Shown piece after piece: positions 28,947 to 38,254 of a DNA stretch of 64,000 nucleotides. The first letter of the stretch is position 1. Every line of letters begins with the position of its first letter. The stretch lies in contig CAVXEB010000004.1 in assembly GCA_963760735.1 (NCBI GenBank), forward strand, positions 310,001-374,000, read 5' to 3'. Source of the DNA: CF-46 sp963760735 (GTDB taxonomy: Bacteria; Chloroflexota; Limnocylindria; Limnocylindrales; CSP1-4). Made by a program: the position numbers and the translations under genes. The notes below the pieces were generated by a model, which saw nothing but the letters and a program-made list of their open reading frames with translations, did not search any database and had not been told where the DNA came from.

Positions 28947-28952
28947 AGTGTA
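28947..28952 (-). promoter_or_regulatory. -10 box of leaderless polA
   Basis: TACACT on the minus strand, 6 nt before the GTG start, without a Shine-Dalgarno site. No LexA-like box lies upstream. Confidence 0.4.
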
Positions 28953-28988
28953 CCCGTGGGTCACTGCCAGGTGACCCGTCGACGCCCG

Positions 28989-29873
28989 TCAGGCCGAGGC
29001 GTTCTCGCGGCGACGGGCGACGATCAGGAGCACCACGCCGAGCACGATCGCGAGGATCGACAGGACGACGAGCAGCGACGGCGACGACGACTCGCCGGCC
29101 GGCTCCGGGGCGCGCTCGGCGGCACCGCCCTTGGCCGTCCCGCCATCTGCGCTCGGCGATGCGTTCCCGGCGATCGCGACCTCCCGTGGTGGCTGGGACG
29201 CGAACGGCTCGCCCTGCACATCGGGGGCCGGCGCGGATGCCGCGGGCGCGCCGCCGTCGGTGATCGCGTTCGAGGCTGCCGGGGCGGCAGGCGCAAGGGA
29301 GGCGGCGGCCGCGGACGCGGCCGGAATCGGACCGACCGCCTGGGCGCCGGCGGCGCCCGAGGAGCTCGTCGCCCCGTTGCCGGAGGTCAGGTCCTGGACA
29401 TCACTGCCGGCCGGCGCGGCCGGAGCGGCCGCCGACGTCGGACCGGCCGGCGCAGCGGCCGACGTCGGACCGCCCGCCGAGCTCCCGCTCCCGAAGCCGA
29501 GCGGGAACGAGCCGATCAGCAGCCCGACGATGCCGAACGTCGCGAGCGCGACCCCCAGCGGTCGCGTCAGCGAGCGGGAGGCCGAGCCCGCGGGCAGGAA
29601 CCGGCGCCAGCCGGTGCGTCGAAGGTCGGCGGCCTGCTCGGCGGTCAGGCGGAAGTCGCGGTTCGGCGCGGCGATCGGCGGCGGAACCGACACCGTCGCC
29701 TTCGCGATCGCGAGGAGATCGGCGTGGAGCGACGCGCAGTCGGCGCAGGAGCTGGTCAGGGCGATGGCCTGGTCGCGTTCGGTGCCGGCGAGATCACCGG
29801 CGGCGAGCGCGGCCACGAGCATCGAGTCGTGACGGTCGTGGGAGGTCGAGACGACCTCGGGGACGTGGGGCAT
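28989..29873 (-). CDS. Membrane anti-sigma-factor-like protein
   Basis: The gene lies just downstream of an ECF sigma factor and encodes 294 residues. The cytoplasmic N-domain looks like an anti-sigma domain with CADC, but the His of the usual HxxxCxxC motif is not present. A first membrane segment (LGVALATFGIVGLLIGSFPLG) is followed by a long Ala/Pro/Ser/Gly-rich extracytoplasmic region. A second segment near the C-terminus (LLVVLSILAIVLGVVLLIV) ends in RRREN. The likely role is sequestering the sigma factor until an envelope signal arrives. ATG at 29873 is chosen; the GGAGG upstream is distant. Membrane location is well supported, function is inferred from context. Confidence 0.75.
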   Translation of the reverse strand: MPHVPEVVSTSHDRHDSMLVAALAAGDLAGTERDQAIALTSSCADCASLHADLLAIAKATVSVPPPIAAPNRDFRLTAEQAADLRRTGWRRFLPAGSASRSLTRPLGVALATFGIVGLLIGSFPLGFGSGSSAGGPTSAAAPAGPTSAAAPAAPAGSDVQDLTSGNGATSSSGAAGAQAVGPIPAASAAAASLAPAAPAASNAITDGGAPAASAPAPDVQGEPFASQPPREVAIAGNASPSADGGTAKGGAAERAPEPAGESSSPSLLVVLSILAIVLGVVLLIVARRRENASA

Positions 29874-29945
29874 GGCCGTCAGACGACCTCCAGGCGGCAA
29901 CGGTTCCGGTCCGGCCGGATCGGGCGGCGGGATCGATGAGAACGG

Positions 29946-30605
29946 TCAGCCACGGAACAGGTCCATTCGCTCGGCCAGCCGGTCGCGGAGGGCAAGCCGG
30001 CCGCGGTGGATCCGCGATTTGACGGTGCCGAGCGAGACACCGGTCATCGACGCGATCTCGGCGTAGTCGTAGCCCTCGATGTCGAACAGGACGATGGCCG
30101 CCCGCTGGTCGTCCGTGATGGTGGAAAGGGCCGCGTTCAGGACCCGGTGACGCTCGGTCGTCAGCGCCGTGTGGACCGGATCGGCCTCCTCGCCCGCGGG
30201 CGGCTGCCAGCTCTCGTCCTCGAGCTCCGGGTACGGCTGCGAAGGCCGGCGCTTGCGGGCCCGCTGGATGTCCATCGCGGCGTTGACCGCGATCCGGTTC
30301 AGCCACGACTTGACGCTCCCGCCACGGAACGCCTTGAGGTTCCGGTAGGCCGAGAAGAAGGCTTCCTGGACGCAATCGGACGCCTGGTCGCGGTCCGGGA
30401 CCATGCGGACGATCAGCGCGAACAGCTGCTCCTGGTAGCAGACGACGAGGTCGTTGAACGCATCGAGGTCGCCGTCGCGCGCTCGCTCGAGCAGGATCAG
30501 GTCACGGCGCTGGACGGGGTCGTCGGCGACCGTCGTCGAGCGAAGGTCCTCCACGGCCAGGGGGTCCCTCCGGACGGCGATTGTGAGGCGCGGCGAGTCT
30601 AGCAT
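29946..30605 (-). CDS. ECF-family RNA polymerase sigma factor
   Basis: This extracytoplasmic-function sigma factor has 219 residues. Region 2 is DLDAFNDLVVCYQEQLFALIVRM with DQASDCVQEAFFSAYRNLKAF, and region 4 is YDYAEIASMTGVSLGTVKSRIHRGR, the promoter -35 recognising helix-turn-helix. The N-terminus carries about 35 extra residues; a GTG start nearer VEDLRSTT is possible. The next gene downstream encodes the presumed anti-sigma factor. Such pairs usually respond to envelope stress and often control their own promoter, though no matching -35/-10 pair is evident here. Confidence 0.93.
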   Translation of the reverse strand: MLDSPRLTIAVRRDPLAVEDLRSTTVADDPVQRRDLILLERARDGDLDAFNDLVVCYQEQLFALIVRMVPDRDQASDCVQEAFFSAYRNLKAFRGGSVKSWLNRIAVNAAMDIQRARKRRPSQPYPELEDESWQPPAGEEADPVHTALTTERHRVLNAALSTITDDQRAAIVLFDIEGYDYAEIASMTGVSLGTVKSRIHRGRLALRDRLAERMDLFRG

Positions 30606-30678
30606 CGGCTCCCGCGCGAGACGCCGCAGGCGATGGCCCGGTTCCCGCCGCCGGCGTCGGCGGCCACCCGCGTCTCCC

Positions 30679-30684
30679 TACACT
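30679..30684 (+). promoter_or_regulatory. -10 box before the 31-residue ORF
   Basis: TACACT followed by 6 nt and an ATG. This is the leaderless arrangement seen at polA, which carries the identical hexamer. Confidence 0.3.
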
Positions 30685-30690
30685 GGGCGG

Positions 30691-30786
30691 ATGCGCCGCG
30701 TGATCGCACCCTCGTGGCATCCCGCTGCGGTCCTGCTGACGGTCCAGCTCGTCGGTGTCGTCGTCTTCCCGTTCCTCGAGCGCTGA
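30691..30786 (+). CDS. Possible small membrane protein (31 aa)
   Basis: The short frame encodes MRRVIAPSWHPAAVLLTVQL followed by VGVVVFPFLER: a basic N-terminus and one hydrophobic helix. A TACACT box 6 nt before the ATG would produce a leaderless message. It sits between the divergent sigma factor gene and tRNA-Leu. The family is unknown to me, and the frame could be fortuitous. Confidence 0.35.
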   Translation: MRRVIAPSWHPAAVLLTVQLVGVVVFPFLER

Positions 30787-30827
30787 GACCGCCCATCCGT
30801 CGCCTGGGTTCCCGGGGATCGTGACGC

Positions 30828-30833
30828 TAGGAT
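30828..30833 (+). promoter_or_regulatory. -10 box of tRNA-Leu
   Basis: TAGGAT ends 10 nt before the first base of the tRNA, the distance expected between -10 and mature 5' end for a short leader. Confidence 0.35.
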
Positions 30834-30843
30834 TGCGCATCGC

Positions 30844-30929
30844 GCCGAAGTGGCGGAATGGCAGACGCTGCGGTCTCAAACACCGCTGAGGGCAACCTCG
30901 TCCGGGTTCGAATCCCGGCTTCGGCACCA
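30844..30929 (+). tRNA. tRNA-Leu (anticodon CAA), CCA encoded
   Basis: Acceptor arms GCCGAAG and CTTCGGC pair perfectly, with discriminator A and an encoded CCA end (30927-30929). The anticodon stem GCGGT/ACCGC holds loop CTCAAAC, giving anticodon CAA for UUG codons. The T arm has CCGGGTTCGAATCCCGG. The extra length between anticodon and T arms is the class II variable arm of leucine tRNAs. Confidence 0.96.
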
Positions 30930-31071
30930 TCATCGGCAGATCGTGGCACCGCGGCGACGCCGTCGGGACGCGGCCCCGGGACCGATCCGCCGCCGGCGCC
31001 GGTAGATCACGTCGCAGACGGATCCGCCGGCAGGACGATGTTCGTGTCTGTGAGGGTGGACGTGCCCTCGA

Positions 31072-32335
31072 TCACGGGCCTCCCGTCGGGTCGAACAGGG
31101 CCGCTCCGGCTTCGCCCAGAGCGAGGAGCCTGCCGTCGAGCAGCCGGACCGCGATGCTCGACAAGCCCCAGTAGGTGGGTGCAGCGTCCAGGTCATCCGG
31201 GGGAGTCGTCAGGAATTGATGCGGAGGGGCCGGCACGGCTGCCCATGATCCACTGTGCGGGTCATATACGACCGCCCCGTCGGCGCCGAGCACGACTGCG
31301 ACTCCGTCGGCCAGGAGAGACGCCGTCCCCCATCCGGCGGGCGGACTTCCTGTCGGGGTCCAGGCCCCGGTGAGGGGGTCGTACACTTCGGCCGCGCCAA
31401 CAAAGTGTCGGCACGGGCATCCGCCACGTCGTACCGGTCGGTCCCACATATCCACCAGCAACACGTTGCCATTCGCCAGGAGGGTTGCCTCAGGCGCAAA
31501 GAGCGCCCGCGTCGGGCTCGCCGTGGCGGTCCATCGCCCCGTTCGCGGGTCGAACAGCTCGGACGAGCCCCCATCGTGCGTGACGAGGACTGTTCCGTCC
31601 GGCAGAAGCGTGGCGGTCTCGGGGGGCGCGGTCATCGGGCGGGCCGGGCTCCACGTGCCGCTCTCTGGGTCGTACGTTTCCGCGCTTCTTGTCTCAACAC
31701 CGCCGCCCGGCGGGATCCGGTGAGACGGTCCGGCGTGGCCGCTGGTGCGCCCGCCCAGGACGAGGACCCGGCCGTCGGCCAACGAGATGGCCTTTGAGTC
31801 AATCCGCCACTTCGTCATGCTGCCGGTCTCGGTCCATGTCTCGCGGGTCGGGTCGTACAGTTCTGCCGAGGCCAAGGGCCCCAAGTACCCCTTGGCAGAG
31901 TCGACCCCGCCGGCGACCAGCACCCGGCCGTCGGCCAGGACGCTGGCGACATGCCCGATGCCAGCGACGTGCATGCGGCCTGTCGCGGTCCACTGGCCGG
32001 TGGCCGGATCGTACAGCTCCGCCTCGGCCGTCCCGCCTACCTGTCAGAAGGACCCTGCCGTCCCGCAGGATGGTTGCCGTGTTGCAGCATTCTCGGTGAT
32101 GGGGTGGGCTCGTCACTGCGGTCCAGAGCACCGGGGCCGCCGCCGGGCTGGGGCTGGGCGACGGGACCGGTGACGGCGGAGCAACGCTCGGCGCGGGCGT
32201 GGCCGAGGCCAGGGGCGTCGGGGCGGGGGTCGCGCTCGGCACGGTCGGGCCGGACGAGCAGGCCGTCGCCAGGATCGTGGCGACCACGACAACGGCGGCC
32301 ATCGGCGACGCCGGTCGGCTGAACGAGCGTTTCAT
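31072..32335 (-). pseudogene. Kelch-repeat lipoprotein, one frameshift
   Basis: The ATG at 32335 has GGAGG 6 nt upstream and opens a lipoprotein signal (MKRSFSRPASPMAAVVVVAT then a lipobox ATAC). A Pro/Ser/Ala-rich spacer leads to kelch-type beta-propeller repeats of the pattern DGRVLVxGG...AELYDPxTGxW. The frame breaks near 32038: upstream reads DGRVLLTGRRDG, while the downstream frame resumes AELYDPATGQW. Removing one base there gives LLTGGGTAEAELYDP, restoring a standard kelch blade. The repaired product would have about 420 residues. It is probably a surface-anchored carbohydrate- or protein-binding propeller. The lesion is either a true pseudogene mutation or an assembly indel. Confidence 0.75.
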
Positions 32336-32416
32336 CTCCACCCTCCACATCCGTGAGTCAGTGCCGTGCACGACGCCGACCGGCCTCGCGAGGTGGTGCT
32401 CGCCGAGGTCGAACGG

Positions 32417-32539
32417 CCGGTTCCTGTCCTGCATGACGTGCATCGCGCCGGGATCGTTCACTCGCGACAGCGGGCCGTTTCCCGGGCGCCGCTGGGCGAC
32501 CACGCACGCCAAGCCGACCGGTTCCTGCCCTGAATGGCG
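32417..32539 (+). repeat. Short direct repeat, two 22-bp copies
   Basis: Copies at 32417-32438 and 32518-32539 share 19 of 22 bases (core CCGGTTCCTG). They lie in the non-coding gap between the kelch gene and the thioesterase remnant. Confidence 0.5.
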
Positions 32540-32618
32540 TCCGGAATGCGCGGACCATTCCATCGGGACGCGGCCTTCCGCTTGTGCTCTACCCGGCGAA
32601 GCGCACCCGGCAGGCTAA

Positions 32619-32876
32619 GCGCCGTCGACAGGCCCGCCGCTCCGCGCGCCGGTTGCCCCTTCGACGCCGACGACGGTCACGCTGGAGTACGCGATCCGGA
32701 TGCGTCGGCCGACCCCATCCGACGCGCCGCTGGCGCTCCGGGCGTGGGTCGTCGAGAATGCGCCAGACCGCGCAACGGTCGAAACAGAGATCTCGTCCGA
32801 CGGCGTCATCACGGCCAGCGGTCGGGGGACGTTCGTGGCCGTCAAGCCGGGTCATCCGGCCTACGATCGCTGGTAG
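32619..32876 (+). pseudogene. Hotdog-fold thioesterase, 5'-truncated remnant
   Basis: An 85-codon frame ends TFVAVKPGHPAYDRW and contains TVTLEYAIRMRRPTPSD and ALRAWVVENAPDRATVE, the second half of a PaaI-type acyl-CoA thioesterase. The frame is closed by TAA at 32616 and no N-terminal half is found in any frame upstream. The only internal ATG (32700) would begin mid-domain. It therefore looks like the 3' remnant of a degraded gene. Its stop codon overlaps the ribosome-binding site of the next gene (TAGGAGG), a trace of former co-translation. Confidence 0.6.
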
Positions 32877-32884
32877 GAGGCGTC

Positions 32885-33478
32885 ATGTTCCGTCAGTTCC
32901 TCGGTCTCGACAAGCCGAAGGCGGCCGCGCCCGCGGCACCCTCGCCGAGCGCGGACACGCCCCCTCCGGCGGCCGGTTCCGCGGCCGAGACCGCGACGGT
33001 GCGGCAGATCGTCGCCCGCCTCGAGGCGCTCCCGCCGGACGAGGCGCGCTATCTCGCGAGCTTCGCCTACGTGATGAGCCGGGCGGCGAACGCCGACCTG
33101 GCCATCAGCGACGAGGAGACCGCGGCGATGGAGCGGCTCGTCATCGAGCAGGGCGGGCTCGACGACGCGCAGGCCATCCTCGTGGTCGAGATGGCGAAGA
33201 TCCAGGCGCGGACGGAGGGCGACACCGAGGACTACATGGTGACGCGCGAGTTCAAGTCGATCTCGACGCCGGAGCAGCGACGCGCGCTGGTCCGGTGCTG
33301 CTTCGCGGTCGAGGCGGCGGACGGCACGATCAATGCCGAGGAGGCGTCGATCGCCAACGAGATCGCCCGCGAGCTCGACCTGGAGCGGGACGAGGTCAAC
33401 GCGATCCGCGACGAGTTCCACGAGCAGCTCTCGGCGGTCCAGGCCGCACGTCGCGCCGCAGGCGGCACGACCGCCTGA
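32885..33478 (+). CDS. TerB-like protein
   Basis: The 197-residue soluble protein has a Pro/Ala-rich N-terminal segment and then an all-helical TerB-like domain. Two repeats of an acidic metal-binding pattern are seen: RAANADLAISDEETAAMERLV and EAADGTINAEEASIANEIARE. TerB domains occur in tellurite-resistance and membrane-associated stress systems, but isolated TerB proteins have no fixed role. AGGAGG precedes the ATG by 5 nt. Nothing else of a ter operon is nearby. Confidence 0.8.
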   Translation: MFRQFLGLDKPKAAAPAAPSPSADTPPPAAGSAAETATVRQIVARLEALPPDEARYLASFAYVMSRAANADLAISDEETAAMERLVIEQGGLDDAQAILVVEMAKIQARTEGDTEDYMVTREFKSISTPEQRRALVRCCFAVEAADGTINAEEASIANEIARELDLERDEVNAIRDEFHEQLSAVQAARRAAGGTTA

Positions 33479-33490
33479 GGGAACGGCGGG

Positions 33491-36400
33491 TCAGGTCGCG
33501 CGCGCGCGCAGCGTCGTCAGGGCGGGCCGATCGGTCAGACCACCGAACGTCGCGGTGAAGGTCGCCTTGGCGCCGGGCGTGAGGGTTGCCTTCGAGGCGT
33601 GACCGGACGTCGCGTTCAGGGTCGTCCCGAACGCGTCGTAGATCGCCGCGATGTAGGCAACGCTGTGCGCTGTCCTGCTCGAGGTGTTCGTGATCGTTCC
33701 GTTGATCTTCCACGTCGTCGGCGTCGGCGCCGTGGCCGTGCCCCCGACCGACAGGAGCCGCGTGGCCGTGGACGCCGACGTGCTGGTCACGGAGTACGAG
33801 ACGGAGGCATAGCCGGACGGCTTGGTCGTCACGATCACGAACGGCGACTTCGACCGACCTGCCATGACCGTGATGAGCGGATGGCCGGAGACCGTCCCCA
33901 GGAGCTTGCCGGTCGATGAGTAGAGCCGGGCAGTCACCGTGACGCTGCGTGCTCCGGTCGAGGTGTTGAAGACCTCGCCGACGAAGCGCAGGCCGCTCGA
34001 CGGAGCCAGATGGGTCGTGAGCAGCGGCGTCGTCCCGCTGAGGGCCTTGATCGACCATCGGTGGCTCGTCGTGCTCGAGACGCCGCCGACCGTCGACATC
34101 CGGATGGCGTACGTCCCCGGCGTCAGCGAGCGGAGGATCTCCTCCACATGTGTGCCGGGCGTGTTCGAGGTGACGAGCACCTTCGAGCAGCCCTGATAGA
34201 GCGTCAGGACGCCATCGACCGGCAGGTTGCCGAGGACGATGCGATACCAGCGGGTCGACGCGACGGAGAAGCGCACCCAGTCGACATCGTTCGCCTTGGC
34301 GAACGTACCGACCGTGGCGGCGCCGGTCGGAATTTGAACGGGCGCCGCCGAGCACGTGTCCGGGGAATCGCTGCCGGTCGCGTGATAGGTCGCCGTCAGG
34401 GTCGTCGGAGTGTCCGGCGCGTTCACCGTGTGCGTCCTGGCGCCGCCGTCCGACCAGCCGTCGAACGCGTACATCGTCTCGCCGATCGCCGCGGTCGCCG
34501 GCGCTTCAACCGTGGTGGCGTGCCCGACGATCATGTTGATCGGGCCCACCGTGCCGGTGCCCGACACGCCGTCGAGCGCGAGCGGGATGCCGGCCGGGCT
34601 CGACTTCACGGTCATGGTCGTCGACTCCGGGTACTCGTCGATGGTGGCGGTGTCCGTCAGGCCACCGGAGTCCTTGACCGTCACCGTGATCCGGAGGAAT
34701 GAGCCCGAATCGTGGTCCGGGGCAGCGAACGACGTGCTCTTCACGCCGGTCGCGTTGAACAGGTCGTGCTCGTGACAGTCGCCCGCGCTGTGGCAATGCT
34801 GGAGGCCGACGTGCCACGAGTATGCCGACGCCGGCAGGGTCTCTTCGTTGTCCGTGGCGTGGGCGGTCAGCGTGATCGGATCGCCGACCTTCCAGCAATC
34901 GGTCGTGCAGCTCGGCTCGTCGAGCGTCACGTTCGGGGCGGTGTTGTTCGCGGCGATCGTCTTCGACGTCGTCGAGGTCATCCCGTTCGAGTCGGTGACC
35001 GTCAAGCGGGCGGTCCACGTTCCGGCCGCGTACGTGTGGCTCGTGGTCACGCCGCTCCCGTGGCCGGACCCGTCGCCGAAGTCCCAGTCGTACGAGGTGA
35101 TCGTGGCCGGCCCGGACGAGCCGGAGCCGTCGAACGACACGAACAGCGGCGCCGTGCCGGACGACGGCGTCGCGGTGAACGAGGCGACCGGCGGCTGGTA
35201 GCGAATCCGGTGGACCGTGCCGCTGGTGAAGTCGGTGTAGACGATGTTCCCGTTCGGGTCGGTCGTGAGGGTCACGGGCGCGACCGCATCGCTCTCGAAC
35301 GGGATCGCGGTGCTGCTCAGGACGCCGCCGGCGACGGGCAGGACGACGATGCAGTTCCGCGAGTAGTCGGCGACGAACAGGCCGTTGCGGTACTGGGCGG
35401 GGTAGCTCGACGCGGTCGCGAACGCGAGGCCGCTGATCGAGGCGCTCGCCCTGGTCGCCCCACCGCTCGGCGGGCACCCGTCGTTGGTCGCCATGTGGCT
35501 GGTCTGCCGGTACGTGTAGTGCGGGCCGGTGACCGACGACGAGTCGAGGCTCGTAGCATGTATCGAGGCGTTCGTGTGTAGTACGTGCCGGTGTCCGTCC
35601 CCTCACGGCAGGGCCAGCCGAAGTTCGGTGTCCCGCCCGAGGCGTCGGTATCGGTCAGGCGATTGACCTCCTCCCAGGTCGAGTAGCCGACGTCACCGAT
35701 GAAGAGCTCGCCTGTCCCCGGCTTGAACGTCATCCGGAACGGGTTGCGCAGGCCATACGCGACGATCCGCTGGCGGATCGCGTCGAGCGACGCACCGCCG
35801 TGGTTGCCGGCAGCCGCGGCGCCGCTCGCCGGGTTCAGCCGAAGGACGGTGCCATTGAGGACGGCGGGCTCGCTCGAGTCCCGGCGGAAGCTCTGGGACC
35901 GGAGCGCCCCGCCCTCGGCGGTCGGGGCGGTCATCGATCCGCCGATCCCGGCCGGCGGGTCGTCGCAGGGGTTCTCGGGTGTCGGCGTGCCGGCCAGCGT
36001 GCCGCCCTGCTGGCCGTAGTCCTGGACGCCCTGGGTGAAGCTGGCACCCTCGCCGCCGCTCACGTACAGCATCCCGTCCGGGCCGAACGTGACGGTGCCG
36101 GCCGAGTGGCTCGGGAATTGCTGGCACCAGCCGACGAGCAGCTGCTGGCGGCCGTTGGAGATCCCGGTCGTCGCGTTGACGCTGATCCGGTCGAGCCGGT
36201 TCGTGATGACGCAGCCGTCGGTGGTGCCGCCCGGCGTCGCGGGACACGGGTCGTTGTTCGCGTCTCCCGCGTTCCAGTGCGGCGCGCTGCCGCCGGGGAG
36301 CGCGTCGTACGCGTACAGGAGGTAGATGTACGGGCTCGCGGGGAAGTTCGGATCGACGGCCATGCCCAGCAACCCACGATCCCAGTAGTTCATGACGTCC

Positions 36401-36753
36401 GACCGGATGTCGATCGTCGTGACCGGAGCCTGGTTCTGGTTGAGCGCCGCGACGGTCGCCCACGTCTTCACGATGCCCCGCTTCTCGGCGACGAACACGC
36501 GGCCGTTCGGGGCGTAGGCGATGACCGTCGGGTTGCTCAGGCCGGTGGCGAGCGTCTCGTCGACGAACCCGGACGGGAGGGTCGCCGCGGCGGCAGTCTG
36601 GGCGATCACGGGGAGTGCGACCGGCGCCCCGAACGCCAGCCCCTGGGCGAGGAAGGCGGCGACTGCGAGCACGCTGAGGCCGCGGGCTCGGCCGCGACGG
36701 AGCTGGTGCGGACCGGGATGTGACGGTGTCCGCACGGCGCGATGAGTCGCCAT
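33491..36753 (-). pseudogene. Secreted PQQ-type sugar dehydrogenase with PKD domain, one frameshift
   Basis: ATG at 36753 starts an export signal (RRGRARGLSVLAVAAFLAQG). The first part is a glucose/sorbosone-dehydrogenase beta-propeller (NPTVIAYAPNGRVFVAEKRG, WDRGLLGMAVDPNF, YGLRNPFRMTFKPGTGELFIGDVG). The frame breaks near 35578: one frame ends GTDTGTYY and the expected continuation (SSVTGPHYTYRQTSHMATND, FVADYSRNCI) lies in another, consistent with one missing base. Downstream are a PKD domain (VASFTATPSSG, YDWDFGDGSG), a bacterial pre-peptidase-like domain (DVDWVRFSVAST) and a C-terminal beta region, about 1087 residues if repaired. It is probably an extracellular sugar or polyol oxidase. 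Confidence 0.8.
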
Positions 36754-36952
36754 GGAGTCGGTGTGAGCCCCCGAGAGGAATGAACGACGACCGGATGAGT
36801 GCGGAGTCGTGCCCGGGATTCCCGCGGTCACGCAGGCGGGACCATACACGAAGGATGACCAATGGGCGTTGCGAGCAGTCCACACCCAGAGGAAATGGCG
36901 GCGCCGCTCCGCAACGACGCAGCCGGTGAGGTGCCGTCTCGAATAGTCCGGG

Positions 36953-38254
36953 TCAGAAGGACACGGCCTCGCCGAGGATGGCGTCCACGGTCTCGACGAG
37001 CCGGTCGGCGTCCGCGGCCGAGAAGACGAGCGGCGGCTTGATCTTCATCACGTTGTGGAACGGGCCGTCGGTGCTCAGGAGGACACCCCGCTCGGCGGCC
37101 ACGTCGGCCAGGGTCCGGGCGAGGTCGGGATCGGGGTCGCGCGTCCCGCGATCACGGACGAGGTCGATCCCGATGAACAGGCCCATCCCCCGGACGTCGC
37201 CGATCGCCTCGTGGCGCGCCGCCAGCTCGCGGAGCCCGACGATCAGCCGCTCCCCGGTGACCCGGGCGTGCTCGCGGAGCCCTTCCTCCTCGACGACGTC
37301 GAGCACCGCCAACCCGATGGCGCTCGAGACGGGGTTGCCGCCGAACGTGTTGAAGTACTCCATGCCGTTCGCGAACGCGTCGGCGATCGGACGCGTCGTG
37401 ACGACGGCACCGAGCGGGTGGCCGTTGCCGATCGGCTTGCCCATCGTGACGATGTCGGGCAGCGCGCCCTGCGCGGCGAATCCCCAGGTGTCCACGCCGA
37501 CCCGGCCGAAGCCGACCTGGACCTCGTCGGCGATCGGCACCGTGCCGACGGCCCGTGCCGCGTCGAACAGGCCGGCGAGCCAGCCGGCCGGCGGGACGAC
37601 CTGCCCCGCCACCGACGGGATCGCCTCGGCGATCAGGGCTCCCGCGCGATGGCCGGCCGTTGCGGACGCCTCGAGGACCGACCGGGCCTCGGCGAGATAC
37701 GCGTCCGCGACCTGGGTGTCCGTTCCCCGGTGGGCGCCCCGGTACGGATCCGGGAGCGGAACCACCTGGACGTCGTCGCGCTTCCCCGCCCCGCCGGGCC
37801 CGGCGAACTTGTACGGGCTGACCTCGATCAGGCGCTGGGTGTTGCCGTGATAGGCGACGTCGACCGTCGCGACATCCGGACGACCCGTCGCGGCCCGCGC
37901 GAGCCGGAGGGCGAGCTCGTTCGCCTCGCTGCCCGAGTTCACGAACCAGCAGACCTCGAGGTGGTCTGGCAGGAGCGCCGTCAGCCGCTCGGCGTAGCGC
38001 ACGACCAGCTCGTGGAGGTAGCGGGTGTTCGTGTTGAGGACCCGCATCTGGGCGACGCCCGCCTCGACGACCCGCGGATGGGCGTGCCCGACGTGGGCGA
38101 CGTTGTTGACGCAGTCGAGGTAGGCCCGACCCTCCGCGTCGTAGAGGTACGCGCCCTCGCCGCGAACGATGTGGAGCGGCGTCCGGTAGCTGACCGACAG
38201 TGACGGGCCGAGCAGCCGACGTCGGGCGGCGAGGAGCTCCCGGGTCTCGGTCAT
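36953..38254 (-). CDS. Class III PLP enzyme (aminotransferase or phospho-lyase)
   Basis: This fold-type I PLP enzyme of 433 residues belongs to the class III aminotransferase family. Motifs include FVNSGSEANELALRLAR (phosphate site), DEVQVGFGRVG (PLP-ring aspartate) and TMGKPIGNGHPLGAV (Schiff-base Lys near 270), and FNTFGGNPVSSAIG. The sequence style and the coupled kinase match the ethanolamine-phosphate / phosphohydroxylysine phospho-lyase subgroup better than ornithine or GABA aminotransferases. The ATG overlaps the kinase stop codon (ATGA). A plain omega-transaminase role cannot be excluded. Confidence 0.88.
   Translation of the reverse strand: MTETRELLAARRRLLGPSLSVSYRTPLHIVRGEGAYLYDAEGRAYLDCVNNVAHVGHAHPRVVEAGVAQMRVLNTNTRYLHELVVRYAERLTALLPDHLEVCWFVNSGSEANELALRLARAATGRPDVATVDVAYHGNTQRLIEVSPYKFAGPGGAGKRDDVQVVPLPDPYRGAHRGTDTQVADAYLAEARSVLEASATAGHRAGALIAEAIPSVAGQVVPPAGWLAGLFDAARAVGTVPIADEVQVGFGRVGVDTWGFAAQGALPDIVTMGKPIGNGHPLGAVVTTRPIADAFANGMEYFNTFGGNPVSSAIGLAVLDVVEEEGLREHARVTGERLIVGLRELAARHEAIGDVRGMGLFIGIDLVRDRGTRDPDPDLARTLADVAAERGVLLSTDGPFHNVMKIKPPLVFSAADADRLVETVDAILGEAVSF

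Noticed and set aside
24207..29939. A very long plus-strand open frame (over 1900 codons) opposite the ABC-F, fpg, polA and anti-sigma genes
   Set aside because: It is an antisense shadow created by high GC and codon bias; its translation is Arg/Asp/Val-rich without domains, while the minus strand holds well-known families.
32322..32335. GAAC-GAGC-GTTT dyad at the start of the kelch lipoprotein gene
   Set aside because: It lies within the coding start, has an imperfect second half, and shows no promoter spacing like that at uvrA and uvrB.
32885..33478. A tellurite-resistance operon around the TerB-like gene
   Set aside because: No terA, terC, terD, terE or terZ homologue is nearby; the TerB-like gene stands alone between a pseudogene and a dehydrogenase gene.
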